From the NCBI GenBank assembly GCA_963849095.1, contig CAWKGA010000005.1, positions 124,001 through 188,000 of the forward strand: a stretch of DNA of 64,000 nucleotides, given 5' to 3'. Source of the stretch: JASHUC01 sp963849095 (GTDB taxonomy: Bacteria; Pseudomonadota; Gammaproteobacteria; Steroidobacterales; Steroidobacteraceae). A program made the translations under genes and the position numbers. Of this stretch, positions 31,278 to 40,512 are shown piece by piece. The notes beneath the pieces are model-generated. The model saw only the letters and a program-made list of their open reading frames with translations, did no database searches and had not been told where the DNA came from. The stretch's first letter is position 1. Each line of letters begins with the position of its first letter.

Positions 31278-33053
31278 CTACGCCCCCAGCTGTGCAGCGG
31301 TCTTGTCGAGCTCCCTCGTCAGCGCTGCCGGCAGCCGCTCTCCGTAGCGAGACAGATAACTGCGGATCTCGGTGACCTCCTTGCGCCAGAGCGCCGGGTC
31401 CACGGAGATGAGCTCGCGCAGCGCCTCAGCGCTCAGGCCGAGACCCTCGGTATGGAGGTCCTCCGCGCGCGGCAACCGGCCGATCGGAGACTCGACGGCG
31501 CCTACCGTGCCGGCCGACCGATCGAGCATCCAGGCGAGCACGCGGAGGTTGTCGCCGAAACCGGGCCACAGGAACTTGCCCTGCGCGTCGCGGCGGAACC
31601 AGTTCACGTGGAAAATCCGCGGCGGACGCTTGAGCTTGGCCCCGACGTTGAGCCAGTGCTGCCAGTAGTCCGCGAAGTTGTAGCCACAGAAGGGCTGCAT
31701 CGCCATGGGATCGCGGCGGACCACGCCGACCTTTCCCGTGGCGGCGGCAGTCGTCTCCGACGCCACCGAGGCGCCGACGAGAACACCGTGCGCCCAGTCG
31801 CGCGCCTCGTAGACGAGCGGGGCCACCTCGCGCCGGCGGCCGCCGAAGATCAGCGCGGAGATGGGCACGCCGGACGGATCCTCGGTGTGCGGTGAGTAGC
31901 CGGGATTGCGCTTGGCGGAGACCGTGAAGCGGGAGTTCGGATGCGCGGCCGGGCCGCGCGCGGGATCGTAGGGCCGTCCCTGCCAGTCGGTCACCGGCGT
32001 GCCGGTCTTCAGTCCCTCCCACCAGGGCTGGTTGTCGGCGGTCAGCGCGACGTTCGTGAAGAGCGTGTCGCGCCGGATCATGTCGTACGCGTTGCGGTTG
32101 GTATCGTGGTTGGTGCCCGGCACGACGCCGAAATAGCCGGCTTCCGGATTGATGGCCCACAGCCGCCCGTCCGAGCCCGGGTGCAGCCAGGCGATGTCGT
32201 CGCCGACCGTGAAGACCTTCCAGCCGGGCATCGATTCGGGCGGGATCAGCATGGCGAGGTTCGTCTTGCCGCACGCGGAGGGGAATGCGGCCGCGACGTA
32301 GTGCGTCTCCCCTCGAGGGCTCTGCAGGCCGACGACGAGCATGTGCTCCGCGAGCCAGCCCTCCGTGCGCGCCTGCCAGCTCGCGATGCGCAGCGCATGG
32401 CACTTCTTGCCGAGCAGCGCGTTGCCGCCGTAGCCGGAGCCGAAGCTCTCGATCGAGAGCTCCTCCGGGTAGTGAATGATGAAACGCCGCTCGGGGTCGA
32501 GCTCGCCGATGGAGTGCAGCCCTTTCACGAACTGGTCCGTCCGCGCGATGCGCTCGAGCGCCGGGCGCCCCATGCGCGTCATGATCGCCATGTTCAGCAC
32601 GACGTAGGCGCTGTCCGTGATCTCGACGCCGAAGCGCGAGAACGGCGAGTCGAGCGGACCCATGCAGTAGGGCACGACGTACAGGGTGCGCCCGCGCATG
32701 CAATCCTTGAACAGGCCGCGCATCTTCGCGTGCGCCTCGTCCGGGGCCATCCAGTTGTTGTTCGGGCCCGCATCCTCCTTGGAGCGCGTGCACACGAACG
32801 TGAGGTGCTCCACGCGGGCCACATCGCTCGGACGGGACCGCGCGAGGTGACAGCCGGGGAATTGCTGGGCGTTGAGCGCGAGCAGCTCGCCGCTTTGCAC
32901 CAGCCGGCCCGTGAGCTCGCGAATCTCCGGCGCCGACCCCTCGCACCAGTGCACTGCCGCCGGCTGCGTCAGCTGGCGGACGGACTCCACCCATTCATGC
33001 ACTCCGCGGCTCAGTTGAGGAAGTGCTGTGAATTCGTGTGGTGCGGTGGCCAT
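31278..33053 (-). CDS. pckG: Phosphoenolpyruvate carboxykinase (GTP)
   Basis: A 591-residue GTP-type PEPCK converting oxaloacetate plus GTP to PEP, CO2 and GDP, the first step of gluconeogenesis. Motifs: the kinase-1a loop FPSACGKTNLAML (with the reactive Cys), FTVGDDIAWL for metal binding, NPEAGYFGVVPGTN, and PFCGYNFADYW for guanine binding. Substrate-binding YVVPYCMGP is also present. Length is normal. The ATG at 33053 is preferred over a TTG two codons upstream. The upstream neighbour is a phasin gene in the same direction. Confidence 0.95.
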   Translation of the reverse strand: MATAPHEFTALPQLSRGVHEWVESVRQLTQPAAVHWCEGSAPEIRELTGRLVQSGELLALNAQQFPGCHLARSRPSDVARVEHLTFVCTRSKEDAGPNNNWMAPDEAHAKMRGLFKDCMRGRTLYVVPYCMGPLDSPFSRFGVEITDSAYVVLNMAIMTRMGRPALERIARTDQFVKGLHSIGELDPERRFIIHYPEELSIESFGSGYGGNALLGKKCHALRIASWQARTEGWLAEHMLVVGLQSPRGETHYVAAAFPSACGKTNLAMLIPPESMPGWKVFTVGDDIAWLHPGSDGRLWAINPEAGYFGVVPGTNHDTNRNAYDMIRRDTLFTNVALTADNQPWWEGLKTGTPVTDWQGRPYDPARGPAAHPNSRFTVSAKRNPGYSPHTEDPSGVPISALIFGGRRREVAPLVYEARDWAHGVLVGASVASETTAAATGKVGVVRRDPMAMQPFCGYNFADYWQHWLNVGAKLKRPPRIFHVNWFRRDAQGKFLWPGFGDNLRVLAWMLDRSAGTVGAVESPIGRLPRAEDLHTEGLGLSAEALRELISVDPALWRKEVTEIRSYLSRYGERLPAALTRELDKTAAQLGA

Positions 33054-33099
33054 GCGCAAGGTCCTATCGTGCGGAGCGTGAAATTATAAAGCAGGGCCG

Positions 33100-33633
33100 T
33101 CAGGTCGCGCGTGGCTCGGCCCGGCGCCGGCTCGCGCGCTGGGTTCTCGACGGCTTGCGGGGATGAGCGGGGCTCGCGCGCTCCGCATGGCCGCTTTCCT
33201 TGAGCTCACTGCGCGCCGACTGGGCGATCTCAACGAGCTCCCGGCCGGTGGAGGCGACGATCTTCCACGTCGCGCGCAGCTCCTTCGCGACCCGTGCCCG
33301 CGAGGCCGGCAGCGCCGCGCGCTGCTCGGCGTAGAGCGCGCCGAGAGTGCGGGCGTGGGCGGTGATGCGCAGGCGCTCGACGCCGTCCGTCAGCGCGCCC
33401 TGCGTGCTCGCGATGCTCTGCCTGACGAGCTGGTCCACGCAGCGGCAGGACAGCTCGCTCAGCCGCAGCCCGGCCTCGGCGAGCACCGTGATGCGGGGTT
33501 CTGCGGTGTCGAGCCGCTCGGCGGCCCGGCCGGCTTCCCGCTGCGCGAGCTGCAGCGCCCGGTCAGCGTAGCCCCGCGCGCTCCGCTGAAGGAGTCGTGC
33601 GGCGGTCAGGGCAATGGGATCCAGGATGCTCAT
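33100..33633 (-). CDS. Phasin-family protein
   Basis: A 177-residue helical protein. The N-terminal helix (ILDPIALTAARLLQRSARGY) and long amphipathic helices with Ala, Arg and Glu resemble phasins that coat polyhydroxyalkanoate granules. The C-terminal 40 residues are Arg/Pro/Ser-rich and could bind DNA or nucleoid, as in PhaF-type phasins. No PHA synthase is in the window, so the assignment relies on composition and a weak pattern. A 15-bp palindrome sits 25 bp before the start. Confidence 0.55.
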   Translation of the reverse strand: MSILDPIALTAARLLQRSARGYADRALQLAQREAGRAAERLDTAEPRITVLAEAGLRLSELSCRCVDQLVRQSIASTQGALTDGVERLRITAHARTLGALYAEQRAALPASRARVAKELRATWKIVASTGRELVEIAQSARSELKESGHAERASPAHPRKPSRTQRASRRRAEPRAT

Positions 33634-33657
33634 TGAGGGCTCAGAATGGGCCTGTTG

Positions 33658-33672
33658 TGATGCAGTGCATCA
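33658..33672. promoter_or_regulatory. 15-bp palindrome before the phasin gene
   Basis: TGATGCA-G-TGCATCA is a perfect palindrome centred on one G, 25 bp upstream of the phasin start and in the gap shared with the divergent helicase gene. TGCA-centred palindromes are typical for PhaR-like repressors of phasin genes; that identity is inferred. Confidence 0.45.
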
Positions 33673-33843
33673 TAATCGCTTCGATCGGAAGGGACCAATA
33701 ATGCGACTTTCCGGCCCTGGTTGCAGCAAAATGGCGTGCCGGTGACCGCAGATCGAGAGCACATCGGCTATGACCGGGGACGGCGTCACAGTATCCGCCG
33801 GTGTGGCCGGCAGGGCCTGGGTTGACTCACGCCTCCGATCCCG

Positions 33844-35823
33844 ATGCTTGAGCTTCATGACATATTCGCCGCCGACGGTCCTCTGCGGCGCGCTCTCCCG
33901 GACTACACCCTGCGGCGCCAGCAGCTTCACATGGCCCAAGAGGTCGCCCGTGCGCTCGAGGCTCGCGAGCCGCTGGTCGTCGAGGCCGGGACGGGTATCG
34001 GCAAGACATTCGCATACCTCGTGCCCGCCCTGCTCTGCGGCGGGCGCGTTCTGATCTCCACCGGCACGCGCACCCTCCAGGACCAGCTGTACTCGAAGGA
34101 CCTGCCGCTCATCGCAGGGGCTCTCGGGCGTCCCGTCCGAGTCGCGGTGCTGAAGGGGCGCGCGAACTACCTGTGCCGGCACCGCCTCGGACGCACGCTC
34201 GTGCAGCTCGCCCTGCAGGATTCCGGCCGGGGGGAGCCCTGGCTCGCGCGAGTCGAGCGCTGGGCTCGGATCACGCGCACGGGCGACCTCGCCGAGGTGC
34301 CGGGCCTCTCCGACTCGCATCCGCTCTGGAGCGAGGTCACCTCCACGCGGGATAACTGTCTCGGCGCTCCCTGCGAGGAGTTCGCCCACTGCCACGTCGT
34401 CGCCGCGCGGCGCCGGGCTCAGGAAGCCGATATCGTCATCGTGAATCACCACCTGCTGCTCGCCGACCTCGCGCTGAAGGAGGATGGATTCGGCGACCTC
34501 CTCGGCTCGGCCGACGCTCTCATTCTCGATGAGGCGCACCAGCTGCCCGACCTCGCGACCCAGTTCTTCGGGGCGAATGTGGGGCATCGGCGGATCGAGC
34601 ATCTGCTCGATACGGTGAGGCAGGAAATCGGCGCTCGCGCGCCGAGCGGTGGCGCCGCTCGCGGCGAGGCCCCTGCCGTTCTGTCAGCGATGCAGGCCGT
34701 GGAGGAGGTCGCACGCGATCTCGCACGGCAGCTGCCGAAGGTCCCCGGGCGCCGCGCGTGGGAGGAGTGCGACGCGACGCTCGGTGAGCGCGCCGCCGAG
34801 CTCGCACACGCGCTCGATGCGTTGCGTGACGAGCTCGAATCCGCGGGCGCCGCCTGGAGCGCGCTCGGCGCGCGCGCCGGGGAGCTCGCCGCCCAGACCG
34901 AGCGTATCGCCTCCGTCGGCGATCTCGAGGGCGTGCGGAGCGTCGAGATCTCCTCCCGAGGCTTCACGTTGCATCTGCTTCCGTTCGACATCGCGGAGCG
35001 CTTCCGCGCGCTGATCGATGCGCGCCGCTGCGCGTGGATTTTCACATCGGCCACCCTGTCGGTCGGTGAGGATTTCAGCCACTTCACCGCTCGGCTCGGT
35101 CTCGCCGAGGCGGCCACCGTGAAGATCGACAGTCCGTTCGACTACGAGCGGCAGAGCCTGCTCTACCTGCCGGGCGGCCTGCCGGAACCCGCGGCGCCGG
35201 ATTACGTGCGCTCGATGCTCGATGCGACGTTACCCCTCATCGAGGCGTCGCGCGGCGGGGCGTTCGTGCTGTTCACGAGCCACCGCGCGCTCGCGCAGGG
35301 CGCGATGCTGCTGCGGCAGCTCTGGGGCGCGAGCTCGCCGTACCGACTGTACGTCCAAGGCGAGGCGCCCCGCGAGCGGCTGCTGGAAGACTTCCGCGCC
35401 GACGGCGACGGCGTGCTGCTCGGGACGGCGAGCTTCTGGGAGGGAGTGGACGTGAAAGGCGCCGCGCTGCGGCTCGTCATCATCGAGAAGCTGCCGTTCG
35501 CCTCGCCGGAGGAGCCGCTGGTCAAGGCGCGCGTCGACTACATCCAGTCCCGCGGCGGCAATCCGTTTCGCGACTTCCAGCTGCCCGAAGCGGCGCTCGC
35601 CCTGAAGCAGGGCGTCGGCCGGCTCATCCGCAGCGAGAGCGACTACGGCGCAGTGGTCATCTGCGATCGCCGCATCGTCGAGCGTTCCTACGGACGGGTG
35701 CTGCTCTCCGCGCTCCCGTCCATGCGCTGCACGCGGGATGAGCAGGAGGTGCTGCGCTTCTTGCGGGCGCACGCGCCGCCGCTGGCGCGGTCCTCGAAGG
35801 CCCCCGTACCGGAGCGGGCATGA
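33844..35823 (+). CDS. DinG/YoaA-type iron-sulfur ATP-dependent DNA helicase
   Basis: A 659-residue XPD-like superfamily 2 helicase. Walker A is VEAGTGIGKTFAYL (about residue 40-53), followed by ISTGTRTLQDQL. Four cysteines (NYLCR, DNCLG, APCEEF, AHCHV) form the Fe-S cluster site. The DEAH box is ALILDEAHQLPD. C-terminal motifs include FTSATLSVG, GTASFWEGVDVKG and QGVGRLIRSESD. It would unwind damaged or forked DNA in the 5'-3' direction. Its length fits YoaA better than E. coli DinG. The stop overlaps the tsaB start (ATGA), an arrangement seen in related bacteria. Confidence 0.88.
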   Translation: MLELHDIFAADGPLRRALPDYTLRRQQLHMAQEVARALEAREPLVVEAGTGIGKTFAYLVPALLCGGRVLISTGTRTLQDQLYSKDLPLIAGALGRPVRVAVLKGRANYLCRHRLGRTLVQLALQDSGRGEPWLARVERWARITRTGDLAEVPGLSDSHPLWSEVTSTRDNCLGAPCEEFAHCHVVAARRRAQEADIVIVNHHLLLADLALKEDGFGDLLGSADALILDEAHQLPDLATQFFGANVGHRRIEHLLDTVRQEIGARAPSGGAARGEAPAVLSAMQAVEEVARDLARQLPKVPGRRAWEECDATLGERAAELAHALDALRDELESAGAAWSALGARAGELAAQTERIASVGDLEGVRSVEISSRGFTLHLLPFDIAERFRALIDARRCAWIFTSATLSVGEDFSHFTARLGLAEAATVKIDSPFDYERQSLLYLPGGLPEPAAPDYVRSMLDATLPLIEASRGGAFVLFTSHRALAQGAMLLRQLWGASSPYRLYVQGEAPRERLLEDFRADGDGVLLGTASFWEGVDVKGAALRLVIIEKLPFASPEEPLVKARVDYIQSRGGNPFRDFQLPEAALALKQGVGRLIRSESDYGAVVICDRRIVERSYGRVLLSALPSMRCTRDEQEVLRFLRAHAPPLARSSKAPVPERA

Positions 35824-36521
35824 AGATCCTGGCGCTCGATACGGCAACCGAAGCCTGCTCGGCCGCGGTGCTCACGCCGCAGCGGATGGCGAGCCGCTTC
35901 CTGGAGCTCGATCGTGGACATTCGGAGCGTATCCTTGGGCTCGTGGACGCCGTGCTCAACGAAGCGTCGGTCGCGCTCGCGGAGCTCGACGCCGTGGCCT
36001 TCGGCCGCGGCCCGGGCGCCTTCACCGGCGCTCGCCTCGCCGCGAGCGTTGCGCAGGGCCTCGCCTTCGGGGCGGGCTTGAGGGTCGTGCCGGTCTCCGA
36101 CCTGCGGGCGCTCGCGCAGCGGGCGCTCGATGCCACGCCGGGTGCGCAGAACGTTCTCGTCTGCGCCGACGCGCGTATGAAGGAGGTGTACTGGGCTTGC
36201 TACCGGCGGGACCCCGGAGGCCTCGCCGAGCCCTGCGAGGAGGGGGAGCGGGTCGGCCCGCCGCAGACCGTCGAGCTGCCGCCGGGGATGGAGGGCGCGA
36301 CTCACGGGGTGGGTCGAGGCTTCCTCGCCTATCCGCAGCTCGCTGCGAGGCTCGAGGGGCGCCTTGCGGCCATCCGGGGCGACTTGCTGCCTCGCGCCGA
36401 GGAAGTGGCCCGGCTTGCGGCGATCGATCTCGCCGCGGGACACTCGGTCGCCGCCGAGGATGCCGTACCGACGTACCTGCGCAACGATGTCGCGCGTCCT
36501 CCACGGGAGAAGACGGATTAA
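35820..36521 (+). CDS. tsaB: tRNA threonylcarbamoyladenosine biosynthesis protein TsaB
   Basis: A 233-residue ASKHA-fold protein (YeaZ). It opens KILALDTATEACSAAV and has GHSERILGLVDAVL and VAFGRGPGAFTGARLAASVA, the family hallmarks. TsaB pairs with TsaD and TsaE to make t6A37 on ANN-decoding tRNAs in the cytoplasm; it has no metal-binding catalytic site of its own. It overlaps the helicase gene by four bases and is probably co-translated. The next gene, phoB, has its own promoter. Confidence 0.92.
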   Translation: MKILALDTATEACSAAVLTPQRMASRFLELDRGHSERILGLVDAVLNEASVALAELDAVAFGRGPGAFTGARLAASVAQGLAFGAGLRVVPVSDLRALAQRALDATPGAQNVLVCADARMKEVYWACYRRDPGGLAEPCEEGERVGPPQTVELPPGMEGATHGVGRGFLAYPQLAARLEGRLAAIRGDLLPRAEEVARLAAIDLAAGHSVAAEDAVPTYLRNDVARPPREKTD

Positions 36522-36558
36522 GTCACGCTCTCAAGTGGAAACGGCTGCGGCGCGGCCG

Positions 36559-36587
36559 CAGTCATGAGACTGTCATCAACGGGTCAT
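36559..36587 (+). promoter_or_regulatory. Pho box upstream of phoB (three half-sites)
   Basis: CAGTCAT (36559), CTGTCAT (36570) and GGGTCAT (36581) are each separated by 4 bp, giving the 11-bp direct-repeat period of PhoB sites. The second matches the E. coli half-site exactly. A TAATAC at 36589-36594 can serve as -10, with the repeats replacing the -35. The phoB start codon follows at 36619, so phoB is autoregulated. Confidence 0.8.
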
Positions 36588-36618
36588 GTAATACACGCGC
36601 CATGACACGCGTCATTGA

Positions 36619-37311
36619 ATGCCCAAGCAAGTTCTAATCGTCGAGGATGAGCGGCCGATTCGGGACATGGTCTCGTTCAGCTTGAAACGGGCCGGATTCG
36701 AAGTGCGCGAGGCCGAGGACTCCCGGTCCGCGCGCGCCCTGCTCGCGGACCGCCGGCCGGACCTGATCCTCATCGACTGGATGCTCCCCGACATGAGCGG
36801 GCTCGAGCTCACCCGGGCGATCAAGCGTGACCGGGAGACGCGGGAGCTGCCGGTCATCATGCTGACGGCCCGTACCGAGGAGAGCGACAAGGTCGCAGGC
36901 CTCGAGGGCGGGGCCGACGACTATGTGACCAAGCCCTTCTCGCCGCGCGAGCTGATCGCCCGGATTCATGCGGTGCTGCGCCGCACTGCCCCGAACGGCC
37001 ACGGCGAGCACGTCGTCGTGGAGGGCCTTACCCTCGATCAGGCGAGCCACCGAGTGCTCGTCGGGGAGCGGACGGTGCCCCTCGGCCCCACGGAGTACCG
37101 GATGCTCGAGTTCTTCATGACCCATCCGGAGCGGGTCTACACGCGCGAGCAGCTCCTCGACCGGGTCTGGGGCGGCAACGTGTACGTGGAGGAGCGCACG
37201 ATCGACGTGCACATCCGCCGCCTGCGCAAAGCGCTCGAGGAATTCGGGTACGATCGGCTGGTACAGACCGTGCGCGGCTCCGGATACCGCTTCTCGGCGC
37301 GCACGAGCTGA
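36619..37311 (+). CDS. phoB: Phosphate regulon response regulator PhoB
   Basis: A 230-residue OmpR/PhoB-type regulator. The receiver domain has the acidic pair in IVEDERPIRD, phosphoacceptor Asp in LILIDWMLPDMSG, and TKPFSPRELIARIHAVLRR at its end. The C-terminal winged helix has LGPTEYRMLEFFMTHPERVY and ERTIDVHIRRLRKALE, close to E. coli PhoB. When phosphorylated by PhoR it activates genes with Pho boxes, including its own and the DcaP-like porin in this window. phoR follows after 41 bp. Confidence 0.95.
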   Translation: MPKQVLIVEDERPIRDMVSFSLKRAGFEVREAEDSRSARALLADRRPDLILIDWMLPDMSGLELTRAIKRDRETRELPVIMLTARTEESDKVAGLEGGADDYVTKPFSPRELIARIHAVLRRTAPNGHGEHVVVEGLTLDQASHRVLVGERTVPLGPTEYRMLEFFMTHPERVYTREQLLDRVWGGNVYVEERTIDVHIRRLRKALEEFGYDRLVQTVRGSGYRFSARTS

Positions 37312-37352
37312 ATTGCCCGATCCGTTCGATGCGTTCGTGGGGCGGGGTCCGG

Positions 37353-38675
37353 ATGTCCTTGGCGTTCAAACCGTTGTGGTTTGCTGCGGTCCGCCTCGCA
37401 GGGGCGGTCGTCCTCGGCCTGCTGCTCGGGTGGCTTCTCGGCCGCCCCTTCGCTGGCGTGGCGCTCGTCGTGGCCGCCTACCTCGTCTGGCAGCTCACCA
37501 ATCTATTTCGCGTGGACTGGTGGGTGCGCCATCGCAGCTTTGCGGACCCCCCGGACATCGGTGGCGCCTGGGGGACCGCGATCACCCAGATCATGCGGCT
37601 GCATCGGCGCAAGCGCTTCCACAAGCAGAGGTTCGTCCAGCTGCTGCGGCAGATCCAGCGCTCGACCGCCGCCCTGCCCGACGGGGTCGTCATCCTCAAC
37701 GTCGAGAACGAGATCGTCTGGTTCAACCGCATGGCCTCGCAGCTGCTCAATCTGCGCCGCTCCGACGATCTCGGCCTGCGCGTGGACAATCTGGTGCGCC
37801 AGCCGGAGTTCGTGCGCTACTTGAGCGTCGGGCAGTATGCGAACCCCGTCGTCATCCGCGCCGGCACCGGCGAGGCGCTCTACCTCTCGTTGCACATCGT
37901 GCCGTACGGGGAAGGACAGCGGCTGCTCCTCGTGCGCGACGTGTCGCGCCAGATGCACCTCGAGGCCATGCGCAAGGACTTCGTCGCGAATGCCTCGCAC
38001 GAGCTGCGCTCGCCGCTCACGGTGATCTCGGGCTACCTCGAGACCTTGAGCCAGGACGCTGCCGTCGAGCCCGATCTGCGGCATCCGCTCGCGGAGATGC
38101 GGCGGCAGGCTGAGCGGATGACGGCGATCGTGCGCGACCTGCTCGAGCTCTCCCGGCTCGAGGCGACCGATAGCGAGGCGGAAGGCGAGCCGATCGACGT
38201 GGCCGCGTTGCTCGAGACGCTCCGCCGGGACGTGCTCGCCCGCCCGGAGGGGCCGCGCGAGGTGCGGGTGAGCGTGGACTCCGATGCCAGGCTGATCGGC
38301 ATCGAGTCCGAGATCCACTCGGCGTTCTTCAATCTGGTGGACAACGCGGCGAAGTACACCCCGGCCGAGGGCTCGATCGAGATGCGCTGGCGGATCGACA
38401 AGGAGGGAGGGCACTTCGCGGTGGAGGATACCGGCCCCGGCATTCAGCCCGAGCACATCCCGCGCCTCACGGAGCGCTTCTACCGCGTCGATCCGGGCCG
38501 CTCGCGCAGCACGGGCGGGTCCGGGCTGGGGCTCGCCATCGTGAAGCACGTCCTGCAGCGCCATGGCGCAACGCTCGACGTTCGAAGCACTCCCGGCAAG
38601 GGCAGCGTATTCGAATGCCTCTTCCCGCCCCAGCGGATCGGCCGCCCGGTAGGCGCACGTGCCGCCGCCGGGTAA
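37353..38675 (+). CDS. phoR: Phosphate regulon sensor kinase PhoR
   Basis: A 440-residue histidine kinase. The ATG at 37353 is used; it gives two short N-terminal membrane segments (residues about 8-45) with almost no periplasmic loop, the PhoR layout. A PAS domain (IQRSTAALPDGVVILNVENE) precedes the dimerisation helix with the phosphoacceptor His in ASHELRSPLTVISGYLE, then the ATPase domain with VDNAAKYTPAEG, VEDTGPGIQPEHI and STGGSGLGLAIV. It senses phosphate through PstSCAB and PhoU and phosphorylates PhoB. Confidence 0.93.
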   Translation: MSLAFKPLWFAAVRLAGAVVLGLLLGWLLGRPFAGVALVVAAYLVWQLTNLFRVDWWVRHRSFADPPDIGGAWGTAITQIMRLHRRKRFHKQRFVQLLRQIQRSTAALPDGVVILNVENEIVWFNRMASQLLNLRRSDDLGLRVDNLVRQPEFVRYLSVGQYANPVVIRAGTGEALYLSLHIVPYGEGQRLLLVRDVSRQMHLEAMRKDFVANASHELRSPLTVISGYLETLSQDAAVEPDLRHPLAEMRRQAERMTAIVRDLLELSRLEATDSEAEGEPIDVAALLETLRRDVLARPEGPREVRVSVDSDARLIGIESEIHSAFFNLVDNAAKYTPAEGSIEMRWRIDKEGGHFAVEDTGPGIQPEHIPRLTERFYRVDPGRSRSTGGSGLGLAIVKHVLQRHGATLDVRSTPGKGSVFECLFPPQRIGRPVGARAAAG

Positions 38676-38785
38676 GTTTGCTGCGTAACCTCCTGCACCT
38701 TAAGAAAGATTTCGCCCCTCCGTCACATGACGGAAACATGCCGCGGCGAGGATGGATCCCTTATAGATCAGTCTTTTGGCGAGAC

Positions 38786-39592
38786 ATGCGAGATGGAGTG
38801 AAGCAGGGAAAGTGCCGGGCGCGAACGCTGTTCCTCTCGGATATTCACCTGGGCTACAGACGGGCACGCGCGCGGGAGCTGGCGGAGTTTCTGCGGGGGG
38901 TCCAGGCCGAGCGCATCGTGCTCGTCGGCGACATCCTCGATGTGCTGAGCCTCGGCAAGCGCCTGTTCTGGACCGCGGAGCACACCGAGATCTTCCGGCT
39001 GCTCCTCGCGCACCACCGGGCGGGGGGCCGGCTCGTTTACCTGCCGGGAAATCACGACGCGAGCGTCGCCCTCGTTGCCGACTTCCTGCAAGACCGGCTC
39101 GAGGTGCATCGCGAGTGGGTGTACCGGACGGCACGGGGAGCACGGCTCCTGGTTGTGCATGGCGATCAGCTCGAAAGCGCCGTCGGATGCCCGGGCTGGC
39201 TCTACAAGCTCGGCGATGCGATGTACGAGACGGCGCTCGGCTTGGATCACGCCGTCAACGCGTTGCGCCGCCTCGGCGGCGGGCCGCGCCTGCCCATCGT
39301 CGAGCGCATGAAGCTCGCGATCCCGACGAGCGCGCGCTACATCGCCCGCTATGAGCAGGCCGCCGCGCGCTACGCGGTGCAGGGCGGCTATGACGGCATC
39401 ATCTGCGGCCACATTCACCGAGCGAGACTGTGCCGCATCGAGGGCGTGATCTACGCCAACACGGGCGATTGGGTGGAGTCCTGCTCGGCGCTGATCGAGG
39501 ACGAGCGGGGCGAGCTGCAATTGCGGCGCTGGTCTCTTGGCGAGCCCTGGGCCTATCGGCTTCCCTCGCCGGGCCTCGCGGATGCCGCATGA
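38786..39592 (+). CDS. LpxH-like UDP-2,3-diacylglucosamine diphosphatase / metallophosphoesterase
   Basis: A 268-residue calcineurin-like phosphoesterase. Metal ligands are seen in LFLSDIHLGY, VGDILDV, YLPGNHD, VHGDQLE and CGHIHRA. The spacing and the long helical insert (YETALGLDHAVNALRRL) fit LpxH2/YbbF-type enzymes that hydrolyse UDP-diacylglucosamine in lipid A synthesis. Start is uncertain (38786 chosen; 38738 possible). A CCGTCA/TGACGG inverted repeat at 38724-38737 precedes it. It lies between phoR and phoU, which suggests a phosphate-linked role, but this is inference. Confidence 0.75.
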   Translation: MRDGVKQGKCRARTLFLSDIHLGYRRARARELAEFLRGVQAERIVLVGDILDVLSLGKRLFWTAEHTEIFRLLLAHHRAGGRLVYLPGNHDASVALVADFLQDRLEVHREWVYRTARGARLLVVHGDQLESAVGCPGWLYKLGDAMYETALGLDHAVNALRRLGGGPRLPIVERMKLAIPTSARYIARYEQAAARYAVQGGYDGIICGHIHRARLCRIEGVIYANTGDWVESCSALIEDERGELQLRRWSLGEPWAYRLPSPGLADAA

Positions 39593-39714
39593 GGTCGGCG
39601 CTCGCGGATTGGGACTTGAATCCACGCGCTGTTTGCTTGCGTTCGGTTATGATCCCCGCCGCGGGTATGATTCGTGCGGCGCTCGGCCCGCGGCGTGTGT
39701 AGAGGACATCGCAG

Positions 39715-40446
39715 ATGGAGACCGCTGACCTTACCCATCACATCTCCCGGCGCTTCAACGAGGACCTCGAGCGGGTGCGCAGCAAGGTTCTCTCGATGGG
39801 GGGATTCGTCGAGCAGCAGCTGCAAAAGGCAGTGAACGCACTCATCGACGGCGACAGCTCCCTCGGCGAGGCGGTCGCCCTGGAGGACTCCAAGGTCAAC
39901 AACATGGAGGTGTCGATCGACGAGGAGTGCAGCCGCATTCTCGCGACGCGCGCGCCCGCCGCGGGCGATCTGCGGGTGATCGTCGCGATCATCAAGACCA
40001 TCACCGACCTCGAGCGCATCGGCGATGAGGCGGAGAAGATCGGGTACATCGCCTCGCGCCTTGCGACCATGGAGCGGCCCGCGGACAAGTACCGCGAAAT
40101 CAAGCATCTCGGGCGCGTCGTCTCGCAGATGGTGCACAGCGCGCTCGATTCCTTCGCCCGCATGGACGCGGATGCCGCGCTGAACGTCGCCCGCCAGGAC
40201 CGCCAGGTCGACGAGGAATACGAGTCGATCCAGCGCCAGACGATCACGTTCATGCTCGAGGACCCCCGCACCATCCGCCGCGCCCTGGACGTGATGTGGG
40301 TGGTGCGCTCGCTCGAGCGGATCGGGGATCACGCCAAGAACATCGGCGAGTACGTGATCTACATGGTGCATGGCAAGGACGTTCGCCACACCTCGCTCGA
40401 CGATGTCGAGCGGGAACTCCTTGGACGTCACGCCGCCGGCACCTGA
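39715..40446 (+). CDS. phoU: Phosphate signalling protein PhoU (first copy)
   Basis: A 243-residue protein of two three-helix PhoU repeats with the metal-binding E(D)xxxD patterns: ITDLERIGDEAEKIG in the first half and VRSLERIGDHAKNIGEY in the second. PhoU links PstSCAB to PhoR and keeps PhoB off when phosphate is sufficient. This copy resembles E. coli PhoU closely and lies away from the pst operon, near phoBR. A second, more divergent phoU closes the pst operon. Confidence 0.95.
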   Translation: METADLTHHISRRFNEDLERVRSKVLSMGGFVEQQLQKAVNALIDGDSSLGEAVALEDSKVNNMEVSIDEECSRILATRAPAAGDLRVIVAIIKTITDLERIGDEAEKIGYIASRLATMERPADKYREIKHLGRVVSQMVHSALDSFARMDADAALNVARQDRQVDEEYESIQRQTITFMLEDPRTIRRALDVMWVVRSLERIGDHAKNIGEYVIYMVHGKDVRHTSLDDVERELLGRHAAGT

Positions 40447-40512
40447 GCCGAGCGCCCGAGGCGCCTGACGAGGCGCGGGTGCGGGTGCGGGCTCTGGGTG
40501 TATGATCACCCG

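Noticed and set aside
31426..32994. 522-codon alternate frame inside pckG
   Set aside because: Ala/Arg-rich frame-shifted shadow of pckG, whose own frame has every PEPCK motif.
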